From positions 1 through 39,503 of the forward strand of contig NZ_JAPDPH010000047.1 in NCBI RefSeq assembly GCF_026013475.1: a stretch of DNA of 39,503 nt. Direction: 5' to 3'. The stretch's first letter is position 1. The number at the start of each line of letters is the position of its first letter. The notes beneath the pieces are model-generated. The model made no database searches. It had not been told where the DNA came from and saw only the letters and a program-made list of their open reading frames with translations. The position numbers and the translations under genes are program-made. Positions 31,171 through 39,503 of the stretch are shown here, in pieces. The DNA comes from Micromonospora yasonensis (GTDB lineage: Bacteria; Actinomycetota; Actinomycetes; Mycobacteriales; Micromonosporaceae).

Positions 31171-32220
31171 TCAGGCGGCTGCCCGGTCCGCGAGCGGCCG
31201 TCGCCTGCGCGCCGGGTCGGTGAGCACGGGCGGGGCCCAGGCCCCGTCCGGCTGGTAGAGGTTGGCCCCGGGCGGGACGATCTCGTCGATCCGGTCGAGC
31301 ACCGCGTCCTCCAGGGTGAGCGACGCGCCACCGAGCAGACCGTCCAGCTGCGCCATGGTGCGCGGACCGATGATCGCCGAGGCGACCGCGGGGTGCGCCA
31401 CGGTGAACGCGACGGCCAGTTCCGGAAGGGTGCAGCCCACCTCGTCGGCGAGCGCGACCAGTGCCTCCACGGCGGCGTACTTGGCGGTGTTGCCGGGCAG
31501 CGCCGGGTCGAACCGGGCCGGGGTGAGGGCCGGCCGCCCGGTGGTGAGATCGACCGCCCGGCCCTGCCGGTACCGCCCGGAGAGGAATCCGGAGGCCAGC
31601 GGGCTCCAGACCAGGACGCCCATGCCGTACCGCTGGCAGACCGGAAGCACCGCGGTCTCGACGCCCCGGGCCAGGATCGAGTACGGCGGCTGCTCGGTCC
31701 GGAACCGGCCGAGCGCCCGCCGTTCCGCGACGTGGTGCGACTCGACGATCTCCTCGGCGGGGAAGGTGGAACAGCCGAAGGCGCGGATCTTGCCGGCCCG
31801 GACCAGGTCGGTCAGCGCGCCCAGCGTCTCCTCGACGTCCGTGGTGTGGTCCGGGCGGTGCACCTGGTAGAGGTCGATCCAGTCGGTGCCGAGGCGGCGC
31901 AGGCTCTCCTCGACCTCCCGGACGATCCAGCGCCGCGAGTTGCCGCCCCGGTTCGGCCCCTCCCCCATCGGGAAGTGCACCTTCGTGGCCAGGACCACGT
32001 CGTCGCGCCGGCCCTTCAGCGCCTTGCCGACGATGACCTCCGACTCGCCGGCGGAGTACATGTCGGCGGTGTCCACGAAGTTCACGCCCCGGTCGAGGGC
32101 GGCGTGCACGATGCGTACGCAGTCGTCGTGGTCGGGGTTGCCGACCGCGCCGAACATCATGGTGCCGAGACAGTGGACGCTCACCTCGATGCCGGTGCCG
32201 CCGAGGACGCGGTAGCGCAT
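31171..32220 (-). CDS. aldo/keto reductase
   Basis: A 349-residue NADPH-dependent reductase. Asp50 and Tyr55 in FVDTADMYSAGESE, Lys in VLATKVHF and His in DLYQVHRPDH make the catalytic tetrad, and the C-terminal SAIIGPRTMAQLDGLL binds the cofactor. The ATG at 32220 follows TCCCAGGGAGT. Its substrate is not predictable. The last 20 residues are Arg-rich and unique. Confidence 0.93.
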   Translation of the reverse strand: MRYRVLGGTGIEVSVHCLGTMMFGAVGNPDHDDCVRIVHAALDRGVNFVDTADMYSAGESEVIVGKALKGRRDDVVLATKVHFPMGEGPNRGGNSRRWIVREVEESLRRLGTDWIDLYQVHRPDHTTDVEETLGALTDLVRAGKIRAFGCSTFPAEEIVESHHVAERRALGRFRTEQPPYSILARGVETAVLPVCQRYGMGVLVWSPLASGFLSGRYRQGRAVDLTTGRPALTPARFDPALPGNTAKYAAVEALVALADEVGCTLPELAVAFTVAHPAVASAIIGPRTMAQLDGLLGGASLTLEDAVLDRIDEIVPPGANLYQPDGAWAPPVLTDPARRRRPLADRAAA

Positions 32221-32497
32221 GCGGATACTCCCTGGGATGACGCCGCGCTGACCGGGCGGCGGCCGGTCCCGCAACGCTAGGAATTCGAGTGCGCTCGAAG
32301 TCAACCGGTGGCCACTCGGCCGGCGTGTCGGCCGAGAGCCCGACCGGCGTGTCGCGCCCGGAGGCCCACGTCCAAGGGGTGGGCGATCTCGGGTCGCGTC
32401 GCGCGTGCCCGTCCCGGGTGGCAGGCTGGTGGAGTCGCCGGCAGCGGGGCGACGACGGCCCGCTGGCAGACCCGTCGTGAAGGAGAAGATCGACCCG

Positions 32498-34132
32498 ATG
32501 GCTGTGGACGTCACCACCACGGACGAATGGCAGGCGCTGCGCAAGCACGCCGAGGCGATGCGCGGCACGCACCTGCGGGAACTGTTCGCCGCCGACGGGC
32601 AGCGGGGTGAGCGGCTCACCGGCGAGGTCGCCGACCTGCACGTGGACTACAGCAAGAACCTGGTCACCGACGAGACCATGGCCCTGCTCACCACGCTCGC
32701 CGGGCGGGTCCGGCTGAGCGACCGGATCGCCGCCATGTTCGCCGGGGAGCACATCAACTCCACCGAGGACCGCGCCGTCCTGCACACCGCGCTGCGCCTG
32801 CCGCGCGACGCCTCGCTGATGGTCGACGGGCAGGACGTGGTCGCCGACGTGCACGCCGTGCTGGACCGGATGTCCGCCTTCGCCGACCGGGTCCGCTCGG
32901 GCACCTGGCGGGGCCACACCGGCGAGCGGATCAGCACCGTGGTCAACATCGGCATCGGCGGCTCCGACCTCGGACCGGTGATGGCGTACGAGGCGCTCAA
33001 GGCGTACCGGGACGCCGGGATCACCTGCCGGTACGTGTCCAACATCGACCCGACCGACATCCACGACAAGACCACGGACCTGGACCCGGCCAGCACCCTG
33101 TTCGTCGTGGTCTCCAAGACCTTCTCCACGCAGGAGACCCTGGCCAACGCCAACCAGGCGCGGCGTTGGCTGCTCGCCGGGCTGGACGCCGACGAGTCGG
33201 CCGTCGCCCGGCACTTCGTCGCGGTCAGCACCAACGAGCAGCGGGTCCGCGACTTCGGCATCGACCCGGCGAACATGTTCGGCTTCTGGGACTGGGTGGG
33301 CGGCCGGTACTCGTTACCCTCCGCGGTCGGCCTGTCGGTGATGCTGGCCATCGGCCCGGACCGGTTCCGGGAGATGCTCGCCGGCTACCACGCCGTAGAC
33401 GAGCACTTCCGCAGCGCGCCGGTCGAACGGAACGTGCCGGCCCTGCTGGGCCTGCTCAACGTCTGGTACACCGACTTCCTCGACGCCGAGACGCACGCGG
33501 TGCTGCCGTACGCCCAGTACCTGCACCGGTTCCCGGCGTACCTGCAGCAGCTCACCATGGAGAGCAACGGCAAGTCGGTGACCCGCGACGGCACGCCGGT
33601 GACGTACCCGACCGGGGAGATCTTCTGGGGTGAGCCGGGCACCAACGGCCAGCACGCCTTCTATCAGCTGATCCACCAGGGGACGCGGCTGATCCCGGCG
33701 GACTTCATCGCGTTCAGCCAGCCCAACCACGACCTCGGCGACATGCACGACCTGTTCATGTCCAACTTCTTCGCGCAGACCGCCGCGCTGGCGTTCGGGC
33801 GGACGAAGGAGCAGGTCGAGGCGGAGGGCACGGCGGCGCCCGTGGTGCCGCACCGGGTGATGCCGGGCAACCACCCGAGCACCTCGATCATCGCGCCGAA
33901 GCTGACCCCGGCCACGCTCGGCCAGCTGATCGCCCTCTACGAGCACATCGTCTTCACCGAGGCCGCGGTCTGGGACATCAACGCGTTCGACCAGTGGGGC
34001 GTGGAGCTGGGCAAGGTGATGGCCAACCAGCTCGCGCCGAAGCTGACCGGGAGCGCGCCGGACCTGGGCGACGTGGACTCCTCCACCGCCGCCCTGATCC
34101 GCCGCTACCGCGCCCAGCGCGGCCGCGACTGA
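32498..34132 (+). CDS. pgi: glucose-6-phosphate isomerase
   Basis: A 544-residue glycolytic enzyme interconverting glucose-6-phosphate and fructose-6-phosphate, near the family's usual length of about 550. Both family signatures are present: [14 protein letters not shown] and the late [11 protein letters not shown]; phosphate-binding STNEQRV and [10 protein letters not shown] sites are also seen. The ATG at 32498 with AAGGAG 12 bases upstream is preferred over the GTG at 32477. A strong hairpin follows the stop. Confidence 0.97.
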   Translation: MAVDVTTTDEWQALRKHAEAMRGTHLRELFAADGQRGERLTGEVADLHVDYSKNLVTDETMALLTTLAGRVRLSDRIAAMFAGEHINSTEDRAVLHTALRLPRDASLMVDGQDVVADVHAVLDRMSAFADRVRSGTWRGHTGERISTVVNIGIGGSDLGPVMAYEALKAYRDAGITCRYVSNIDPTDIHDKTTDLDPASTLFVVVSKTFSTQETLANANQARRWLLAGLDADESAVARHFVAVSTNEQRVRDFGIDPANMFGFWDWVGGRYSLPSAVGLSVMLAIGPDRFREMLAGYHAVDEHFRSAPVERNVPALLGLLNVWYTDFLDAETHAVLPYAQYLHRFPAYLQQLTMESNGKSVTRDGTPVTYPTGEIFWGEPGTNGQHAFYQLIHQGTRLIPADFIAFSQPNHDLGDMHDLFMSNFFAQTAALAFGRTKEQVEAEGTAAPVVPHRVMPGNHPSTSIIAPKLTPATLGQLIALYEHIVFTEAAVWDINAFDQWGVELGKVMANQLAPKLTGSAPDLGDVDSSTAALIRRYRAQRGRD

Positions 34133-34141
34133 CGCCCGCCG

Positions 34142-34171
34142 GCGGCCCCCGGGCGACCGACCGGGGGCCGC
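34142..34171. terminator. 11-bp hairpin terminator after pgi
   Basis: GCGGCCCCCGG and CCGGGGGCCGC are perfect complements around an eight-base loop, nine bases beyond the pgi stop. It sits between converging genes and would serve as a two-way terminator. Confidence 0.8.
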
Positions 34172-34190
34172 GTCCCGGCCCCTCCGCCGC

Positions 34191-35267
34191 TCAGCCGCCG
34201 GCCCCGGCCGGCGGCGCCTCCAGGCGGCCGGAGCAGCGGCCGTCGACCGGCTCGGGCCGTTGCCGGGGCATCATCCAGTCCAGCGCGGTCTGCTCGACCG
34301 GCCAGCCGTGCACGGTGACCCCGCTGACCGGCAGCCGTTCCGGGCCGGGGCAGAGGAGCTGCGCGCGTACCTGCTCGTTGGGCACGAACCGCACCCGGCC
34401 ACGCTGGTCCAGCAGGATGGTCATCCGATCGGTCACGGTGATCGCCTGGCCGGGCACCACCTCCACGGCAGCGGCCGGCGGCGGGGGCCCGACCTCGACG
34501 GCCACCGAGGGCAGCAGCGGCACCCGCAGGAACACGGTGCCGGTCACCAGCGGTACGACCGCGGCCACCACGTAGGACGCGAGCTGGGTCAGCAGCGGCG
34601 CGGACCGGCGCGGGATCGGCCCGGTCAGCACCACGGCCGCCGCCGGCGGCACGCCCAGCAGCGCCGCGGTGGCCAGCTCACCGTGCCGCAGCGCGGCGAC
34701 GATCGCCGGGGCCAGCCAGACGTACGCGGCCAGGCCGACCAGCAGCGGCAGCACGAGACCGAGGCCGAGCAGCAGGTCCGCCCGGTCCGGGTACCGGTGC
34801 CGGACGCGCAGCCCGATCAGCCAGAGCACGATCATCAGCAGCGCGGGCAGGAACCGCATCTGCCAGGTGAGCGCCGCCAGCACCGACGCCGCCGCGAGCA
34901 CCCAGCCGGGAGTACGCGCGGTGGCGTACGCCAGCAGCGAGCGGTCCGGGTCGAACCGCGCCGGGGCGCTGACCCGCAGCACCGAGCCGAGCACGGCGGT
35001 GCCGAGAACTACCAGCGGGAACGCCCAGACCAGCGCGATGAGCAGCGCGCTGAGCAGGCCGAGCGGGGTGACGTACTGCACCAGCAACAGCATGGTCGGC
35101 ATGTCCTGCCGGCTGAGCTGCCACAGCCGCAGCACCAGCAGGAGGACCGGGAACGCCGGCAGCAGCGTCAGCAGCCACTGCTGCCCCTGCCGCGCGCCCG
35201 GGCGGCGCGGCGGGCCGCCCGACGGGCGGGATCCGAGGGGACGAGGACCATCGACTCCCACGGCCAC
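34191..35267 (-). CDS. membrane protein of unknown family
   Basis: A protein of about 358 residues with eight or so membrane helices (for example WLLTLLPAFPVLLLVLRLW, LLSALLIALVWAFPLVVLG, FLPALLMIVLWLIGLRV, and LASYVVAAVVPLVTGTVFL) followed by an external or cytosolic C-terminal domain of about 100 residues with VEVVPGQAITVTDRMTIL strands. GAAGG seven bases before the GTG at 35267 supports this start. That start lies 99 bases inside the upstream solute-binding-protein gene, an unusual long overlap. I recognise no family. The partner gene suggests a shared envelope or transport role. Confidence 0.6.
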   Translation of the reverse strand: MAVGVDGPRPLGSRPSGGPPRRPGARQGQQWLLTLLPAFPVLLLVLRLWQLSRQDMPTMLLLVQYVTPLGLLSALLIALVWAFPLVVLGTAVLGSVLRVSAPARFDPDRSLLAYATARTPGWVLAAASVLAALTWQMRFLPALLMIVLWLIGLRVRHRYPDRADLLLGLGLVLPLLVGLAAYVWLAPAIVAALRHGELATAALLGVPPAAAVVLTGPIPRRSAPLLTQLASYVVAAVVPLVTGTVFLRVPLLPSVAVEVGPPPPAAAVEVVPGQAITVTDRMTILLDQRGRVRFVPNEQVRAQLLCPGPERLPVSGVTVHGWPVEQTALDWMMPRQRPEPVDGRCSGRLEAPPAGAGG

Positions 35268-36274
35268 TGGCGTACCTTCACCTTCCGACACTGCGGCTGC
35301 TGCCCCACCGCCACCTGCTGAGGCCCGTTGGCAGGCTGCTCCCGGGCCAGGTTGGCCTCGAAGGCCGCGTCCCACGCGTCGCGCCCCGGACGGGTGGCCG
35401 CCTGGTAGAGGGAGAAGTCCACCAGCTCCTTCATCGCGCGGTTCGGGCCGGTGTTCACCCCCCACTGCTCCTCCAGATCCTCGCCGATGTCCCAGTGCCG
35501 CAGCGGCTTCACGCCGTGCAGCGGGTTCTTCGGTCGGGCGTCCGGCGCCGGCGGCGCCACGAAACCGGCGAGGATGGCCGCGTCCGTGGTCACCGCGTCG
35601 ACGGTGCCGTCGTACAGCTCCTGCACGCACTCGCTGATCCGGTTCTTGCCGCTGGCCTCGGCCCCGTACGCCCGCAGCCGCTGCTCGGACGTGGACGTGG
35701 CCAGCGTGCAGACCCGGCGGCCGCGCAGGTCGCCCAGCCCGTCGACCCGGCCGGGGTAGCCGCGCAGGGTCAGCACCGACTGTTCGGTCGTGAGGTAGGG
35801 CTCGGAGAAGACGACGCCCTGTTCCCGTCGCTGCTGCGTGATGCTGTAGGAGGCGATGACCAGGTCGACGGTGACGAACGTCTTCCCGTCGTTGGCCTGC
35901 CGGCGGGCCCGGTCCTCGCTCTCCATCGACAGGAACCGCACCTGCCGGCGCTTGAACCCCAGGTCACTCGCGATCATGTACGCGATGTCGATGTCGAAGC
36001 CGCGGTAGCTGCCGTCCTCCATCAGCTGCGAGACGCCGGGCTGGTCGTCCTTGACCCCGATCAGCAGCTCCTGCTTGCCGTCCAGGCCGGCCTGGCTGCG
36101 CAGCTCGGCAAGGGTGGGCGGCCCGGTGGCGGTGACCACGCCGACCACCGCGGCGGCCAGCACCACCAGCACCACCAGCAGGGCCGACAACCGCAGCTGC
36201 CGGAACCGGGAGACCCCGCGCGGGGTGACGACCGGCTCGGGACTCTCGACGCCCGGTTCGCTGATCTGACTCAC
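35168..36274 (-). CDS. membrane-anchored solute-binding protein (SBP_bac_3 type)
   Basis: A 368-residue protein with one transmembrane anchor near residues 30-52 and no lipobox, followed by an amino-acid-type binding domain (VGVKDDQPGVSQ-like opening, GYRGFDIDIAYMIASDLGF, AVTTDAAILAGF). The family binds polar amino acids or acts as an extracellular sensor. No ABC permease or ATPase is adjacent, so a sensory or signalling role is possible. The C-terminal 60 residues are Arg/Gln-rich and overlap the next gene. GGGAGG before GTG 36274 decides the start. Confidence 0.85.
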   Translation of the reverse strand: MSQISEPGVESPEPVVTPRGVSRFRQLRLSALLVVLVVLAAAVVGVVTATGPPTLAELRSQAGLDGKQELLIGVKDDQPGVSQLMEDGSYRGFDIDIAYMIASDLGFKRRQVRFLSMESEDRARRQANDGKTFVTVDLVIASYSITQQRREQGVVFSEPYLTTEQSVLTLRGYPGRVDGLGDLRGRRVCTLATSTSEQRLRAYGAEASGKNRISECVQELYDGTVDAVTTDAAILAGFVAPPAPDARPKNPLHGVKPLRHWDIGEDLEEQWGVNTGPNRAMKELVDFSLYQAATRPGRDAWDAAFEANLAREQPANGPQQVAVGQQPQCRKVKVRQWPWESMVLVPSDPARRAARRAARARGRGSSGC

Positions 36275-36364
36275 GTCCACCCTCCCGTCGTCGCCCGATG
36301 CGCAGTCCATTGTGGGGGATCGGGTACAGCCGGCCGGCGGGCCGGTGGGCGGGCGTCAGGGGGG

Positions 36365-36775
36365 TCAGTCGCGCAGCAGGTCGGCGTGGGCGGCGCGGAG
36401 CCGGGCGAGGGTCGGATCGCCGACGGGGGCCCGGCGGTCCAGCTCGGCCCAGACCTCGGCGAGGGCGTCGGTGAGCGCGCGCCGCTCGGCCGCGTGCCGC
36501 CGGCTGCTCTGCCGGTGCAGCTCCTCCAGCCGGCGGGACCAGCCGGCGCTGATCTCGGCGATCCGCTCGGCGTCGGCCCGGGCCTGTGCGGCCGTCCGGG
36601 CGGCGGGGGCGGGCACGATCGCGGCGATCGGGCGGGGGTCGCCGTCGCGGGTGACGACGGTGATGGTGTCGGTCAGCTCGGCGAGGGCGACGAGCTGGGT
36701 GAGCCGGGTGCGGACCTCGCGCAGCGGCAGGGCGCGCGGCTGGGGGGACCGGTCGGCCAGTGCGGGGGCAGCCAT
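36365..36775 (-). CDS. Phd/YefM-like antitoxin-type protein, orphan
   Basis: A 136-residue protein. The first 50 residues (LPLREVRTRLTQLVALAELT, then TITVVTRDGDPRPIAAIVP) match the Phd/YefM dimer-forming fold. The remainder is a charged helical region (AAERRALTDALAEVWAEL). No toxin gene is adjacent. The ATG at 36775 is chosen; a GTG at 36781 would add two residues. Confidence 0.65.
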   Translation of the reverse strand: MAAPALADRSPQPRALPLREVRTRLTQLVALAELTDTITVVTRDGDPRPIAAIVPAPAARTAAQARADAERIAEISAGWSRRLEELHRQSSRRHAAERRALTDALAEVWAELDRRAPVGDPTLARLRAAHADLLRD

Positions 36776-36837
36776 GGACACATGTTCACGTCCGGGTACG
36801 ACAAAACTGCGCCGCGTGGCCGGGATAGGGTCGCCCG

Positions 36838-37443
36838 GTGGCGATCATCATCCATCGCGGCGCGACGTTGACGCCGCACTTCCGTGACTTCCTGCCCGGC
36901 TGGGTGGCCCGGCAGCCGTGGTTCCGGGGCACCGCTGTCCCGCAGCTCACGCCGGTGGGCTACTTCCGGTTCGCGGACCCGGCCGGGGCGGTGGGGGTGG
37001 AGACCCACCTGCTGCGCGACGGAGCCACGCTGTACCAGGTACCGCTGACCTACCGGGACGCGCCGTACGACGACGCGGCGCTGGTGGCCACCGCCGAGCA
37101 CAGCGTCCTGGGCACCCGGTGGATCCACGACGCCACCGCCGACCCGGTGTGGATCGCGGAGTTGCTGCGGCTGGTGGCGACCGAGGACGTCTCGGAGCCC
37201 AGTGGGAAACCCGGGGTTGGCCCGGCCGAGGCACGCGGAAGGCGGCTCTCGCCGGGCCCGCTCGCGCCGGAGTCGGTCCGGATCGCGCTGCGCCGGGTGC
37301 TCACCCCCGGCACGGAGCTGGTCGAGGGCGGCGCGCTCGGCGTGGTGACCGGCACCTGGCACCCGGACGGCCCGGAGTCCACGCCGGTGAGCGGGTGCCT
37401 CGCCGTGCTGCGGCCGGCGGCCGACGCCGAGCGGTCCGGGTAG
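36838..37443 (+). CDS. maltokinase N-terminal cap-like protein
   Basis: A 201-residue protein. AIIIHRGATLTPHFRDFLPG, GYFRFADPAGAVGVETHLLR, LYQVPLTYRDAPYD and HSVLGTRWIHDATADPVW match the maltokinase N-terminal-cap-like domain found as a separate protein in actinobacteria. The kinase domain itself is absent. Cellular role unknown. GTG start. Confidence 0.8.
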   Translation: MAIIIHRGATLTPHFRDFLPGWVARQPWFRGTAVPQLTPVGYFRFADPAGAVGVETHLLRDGATLYQVPLTYRDAPYDDAALVATAEHSVLGTRWIHDATADPVWIAELLRLVATEDVSEPSGKPGVGPAEARGRRLSPGPLAPESVRIALRRVLTPGTELVEGGALGVVTGTWHPDGPESTPVSGCLAVLRPAADAERSG

Positions 37444-37449
37444 CCGGCG

Positions 37450-37992
37450 TCAGGCCTGCCACTCCGGGGCCAGCACCGACCAGACCTCCATGTCGGCCCG
37501 GCCTGTCGGCGTCGGGACGGCCGCGCGCAGGACGCCGTCGCGGCTCATGCCCAGCCGCCGCGCGACCGCGATGCTGCGCTCGTTGCCGGCCTTGGTCACC
37601 CACTCCACGCGGTGGATGCCGCGCTCCCGGATCGCCCAGTCGATGATCACGCGGGCGGCGCGGGTGACCAGGCCCCGGCCCTCAGCCGCCTGCTCCAGCC
37701 AGCAGCCCGCCTCGCAGACGCCGGTGGTGGTGTTGAGGGAGACGAACAACACCCCGCCGACCAGGGTGCCGCGCTGCCAGATGCCCCAGATGCCGCCGTC
37801 GTCGCGCGCCCACCGGTCGGCGTAGTTCTGCAGCACCTTGCGGGCGGACTCGGCGTCGGTGGCCACGAAGGACGCGCCCACCCAGGGGGAGATGTGCTCC
37901 CGGCACCGGTCGAGGTTGGCGAGGAACTCGTCGGAGTGCCACGGCTCGAGTGGCCGCAGCTCGGCGTCGTCGGTCAGCGGGAGGGAGAACAC
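37450..37992 (-). CDS. GNAT acetyltransferase (RimJ/RimL type)
   Basis: A 180-residue acetyltransferase. PLEPWHSDEFLANLDRCREH, LVGGVLFVSLN, and CWLEQAAEGRGLVTRAARVI (acetyl-CoA pyrophosphate loop), then VTKAGNERSIAVARRLGMS are the RimL/RimJ pattern. It acetylates a protein N-terminus or small amine; the target is not known. It converges on the maltokinase-cap-like gene. Confidence 0.92.
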   Translation of the reverse strand: MFSLPLTDDAELRPLEPWHSDEFLANLDRCREHISPWVGASFVATDAESARKVLQNYADRWARDDGGIWGIWQRGTLVGGVLFVSLNTTTGVCEAGCWLEQAAEGRGLVTRAARVIIDWAIRERGIHRVEWVTKAGNERSIAVARRLGMSRDGVLRAAVPTPTGRADMEVWSVLAPEWQA

Positions 37993-38044
37993 GGGAGGGA
38001 ACCTAGCAGGCCGCGGTGCCGCGGATCTTGACGGCCGGCGCGGC

Positions 38045-39301
38045 TCAGATGACGAAGTGCGTCCAGTAGGTCAGCCAGACCGCGAACAGCACGCCCTGCA
38101 GCAGCGCCAACCCGGCCACCAGCCAGGCGTCGACGGGCGGCCGGTGGGCCCAGCGGGCGAGCACCAGGGCGACCGGGAACGCGGCGAGCAGGTAGCGCAG
38201 CAGGCTCTTGTAGACGGGCGTACCCATGGACAGCGGCACCAGCACCACGATCAACGTGTAGACCAGGTACGGCAGCAGCCGCGACCGACGCAGGCCGACC
38301 AGCGCGACCACCAGCATCGCCACCGCGATCCAGACCCGGAACGCGTCGGCCGGGTTGCCGTCGGTCAGCCCGTGCCAGGCCACCGGCACCGGGTTCTGCA
38401 CCCGGATCCCCCAGCCCCGCTCCTGGGCGTGCTGGTAGGCGAACCAGTCGCCGCTCTGCCAGCGACAGAACGCCATGAAGGTCCCCCAGCCAGCCGGGAC
38501 GAGCAGCAGCGGCCAGCCCAACCGCAGGTAGCGCGGCAGGGCGCGCGGCGTGAACCGCCAGCCGTGCTGGCGCAGCAGCACCAGGGCGAGCGGGAGCACC
38601 ACCAGGAAACCGACCGAGCGGCTCAGCGCCAGGAAGTAGCCGACGATCCCGACCACCAGCCAGCGGCGCTGCTCGGCGTACCAGAAGGCGGCCAGGGCGA
38701 GGCAGACGAAGAGCGACTCGGTCAGCGCCGCCTGGAACAGGAACGCGGTCGGCAGCAGGAGGAGATAGCGGGTGAACCGGCGTCCGCCCGCCGGGTCGTC
38801 GCCGTCCACGCCGAGCAGCCGGCCGCCGAGCCGGTAGGCGTAGTAGAGCTGGAACACCAGCGCGACGTTGCTGACCAGCAGCAGCGCCCAGGCGGTGTGC
38901 CCGCCGAGCAGCGGCGCGAGCGGCCGGGCCAGGAACGGGTAGAGCAGCGGGAAGCCGAAGTCCCGCCAGGGCCGGTCCAACGGCAGCCGGGCCAGGTGGT
39001 CGTAGAGGAAGGAGTCCCAGGCGAACCAGAGCGAGAACCAGCGGTGCGGCGAGACGGCCTCCTGCTGGTCGCGCATCAGCGCCTCGGCGGCCGGCGGCGC
39101 GCCGGGCACCCCGTCCCAGGCGGCCAGCACGAGCACGCCGACCAGGGTGAGGACGAGCTTGCCGCCGACGAAGACGGCCAGCACGTAGCCCCACGGCGCG
39201 GGGACCCGCGCCGCCAGGTTACGGGCCGCCGACCGCAGCCGGCCGGCCCAGCGCGGCGCGGCGGGGCCACCCACCGGGTCGGCCACCCGCTCGTCCACCA
39301 T
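38045..39301 (-). CDS. PIG-V-like mannosyltransferase, membrane
   Basis: A 418-residue polytopic glycosyltransferase of the GT-C type. RWFSLWFAWDSFLYDHLARL contains the WDS...Y loop seen in PIG-V-type enzymes, and LPTAFLFQAALTESLFVCLA is the next hallmark. About ten hydrophobic helices follow. In actinobacteria these proteins use polyprenyl-phosphate-mannose for lipoglycans or O-mannosylation. ATG 39301 follows GAGGGCGGG. The preceding gene direction suggests an independent transcript. Confidence 0.85.
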   Translation of the reverse strand: MVDERVADPVGGPAAPRWAGRLRSAARNLAARVPAPWGYVLAVFVGGKLVLTLVGVLVLAAWDGVPGAPPAAEALMRDQQEAVSPHRWFSLWFAWDSFLYDHLARLPLDRPWRDFGFPLLYPFLARPLAPLLGGHTAWALLLVSNVALVFQLYYAYRLGGRLLGVDGDDPAGGRRFTRYLLLLPTAFLFQAALTESLFVCLALAAFWYAEQRRWLVVGIVGYFLALSRSVGFLVVLPLALVLLRQHGWRFTPRALPRYLRLGWPLLLVPAGWGTFMAFCRWQSGDWFAYQHAQERGWGIRVQNPVPVAWHGLTDGNPADAFRVWIAVAMLVVALVGLRRSRLLPYLVYTLIVVLVPLSMGTPVYKSLLRYLLAAFPVALVLARWAHRPPVDAWLVAGLALLQGVLFAVWLTYWTHFVI

Positions 39302-39461
39302 CCCGCCCTCACCGATCGTCCCGCGACGCACCGGCCCGTATTCCCGGTTCGTCCCGGTCCACACCTCCCGGTGTGGCCGAGCCGATTCATCCCTTCGAGT
39401 CGGGTCCGGCGGGTGAGTCGGCCGGCGGGACGGGTAAGGGCGCTGCCGCAATCGGCACATT

Positions 39462-39485
39462 GGGGGGGGGGGGGGGGGGGGGGGG
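39462..39485. repeat. 24-base G homopolymer near the window end
   Basis: Twenty-four consecutive G bases, then T, GGGCGGGAGGGGG and TCGG. The rest of the window contains no comparable run. It most likely marks an assembly or contig edge, as no-signal calls in two-colour sequencing produce poly-G. A genuine homopolymer cannot be excluded. Confidence 0.85.
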
Positions 39486-39503
39486 TGGGCGGGAGGGGGT
39501 CGG

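Noticed and set aside
1..39503. tRNA, rRNA or CRISPR arrays
   Set aside because: No cloverleaf with TTCGA arm, rRNA block or regularly spaced repeats were found on reading; a covariance search could still find a small RNA.

Overview
The window is very GC-rich DNA with dense, often overlapping genes, many GTG starts and strong GC bias at third codon positions. Its gene families (LppM-like lipoprotein, maltokinase N-cap-like protein, DivIVA-domain and minimal GntR proteins typical of actinomycete integrative elements, PIG-V-like mannosyltransferase) point to a filamentous actinobacterium, most likely in or near Micromonosporaceae. That placement is inferred from gene content, not from a marker gene. 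The 3' end runs into a 24-base G run that looks like a contig edge. No tRNA, rRNA or CRISPR array was recognised.

Region 1 (1-2.6 kb): an alpha/beta hydrolase, an aromatic-acid-exporter-type FUSC membrane protein, a NUDIX hydrolase and a short remnant of an aminoglycoside-phosphotransferase-like gene.

Region 2 (2.7-16.7 kb) is the centrepiece. Fifteen tightly packed, mostly overlapping plus-strand genes encode a contractile injection system (CIS): tail-cap protein (Pvc16-like), sheath, inner tube, a long disordered protein, CIS-tube/LysM adaptor, VgrG-like spike, PAAR-like tip, gp25, a gp6/J baseplate protein with an added Asp-box beta-propeller, and a tail-protein-I wedge. The set is framed by envelope proteins. 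Upstream are a lipoprotein, a small membrane protein and a membrane protein with an HExxH motif. Downstream are a bitopic protein with a carbohydrate-binding-like ectodomain, a single-pass protein and a polytopic protein. I see no AAA+ ATPase, tape measure or tail fibre here. A perfect Crp-type palindrome precedes the first gene. I infer a membrane-associated or cytoplasmic CIS rather than a freely released particle.

Region 3 (16.8-20.9 kb): LacI-family regulator, DedA membrane protein, RsbW-like ATPase, HD-domain protein, and a secreted guanyl-specific RNase with its barstar-type inhibitor.

Region 4 (21.2-26.6 kb) is accessory: an HNH nuclease with a PUA/EVE-like front domain, a minimal GntR regulator with a divergent promoter/operator, a DivIVA-domain protein and a partner typical of actinomycete integrative elements, a uracil-DNA-glycosylase-like protein, a chimeric DUF6998/Shedu-like protein, an unknown protein and decayed gene fragments. 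No integrase is visible, so this looks like an eroded mobile or defence island.

Region 5 (26.6-39.5 kb): a secreted GH25 lysozyme and a Tat-exported amidase in tandem, an ArsR/SRPBCC pair, a NADAR-NUDIX-KptA cluster (ADP-ribose/NAD-linked chemistry), aldo/keto reductase, glucose-6-phosphate isomerase, a membrane protein overlapping a solute-binding protein, an orphan Phd-like protein, a maltokinase-cap-like protein, a GNAT acetyltransferase and a PIG-V-like mannosyltransferase.
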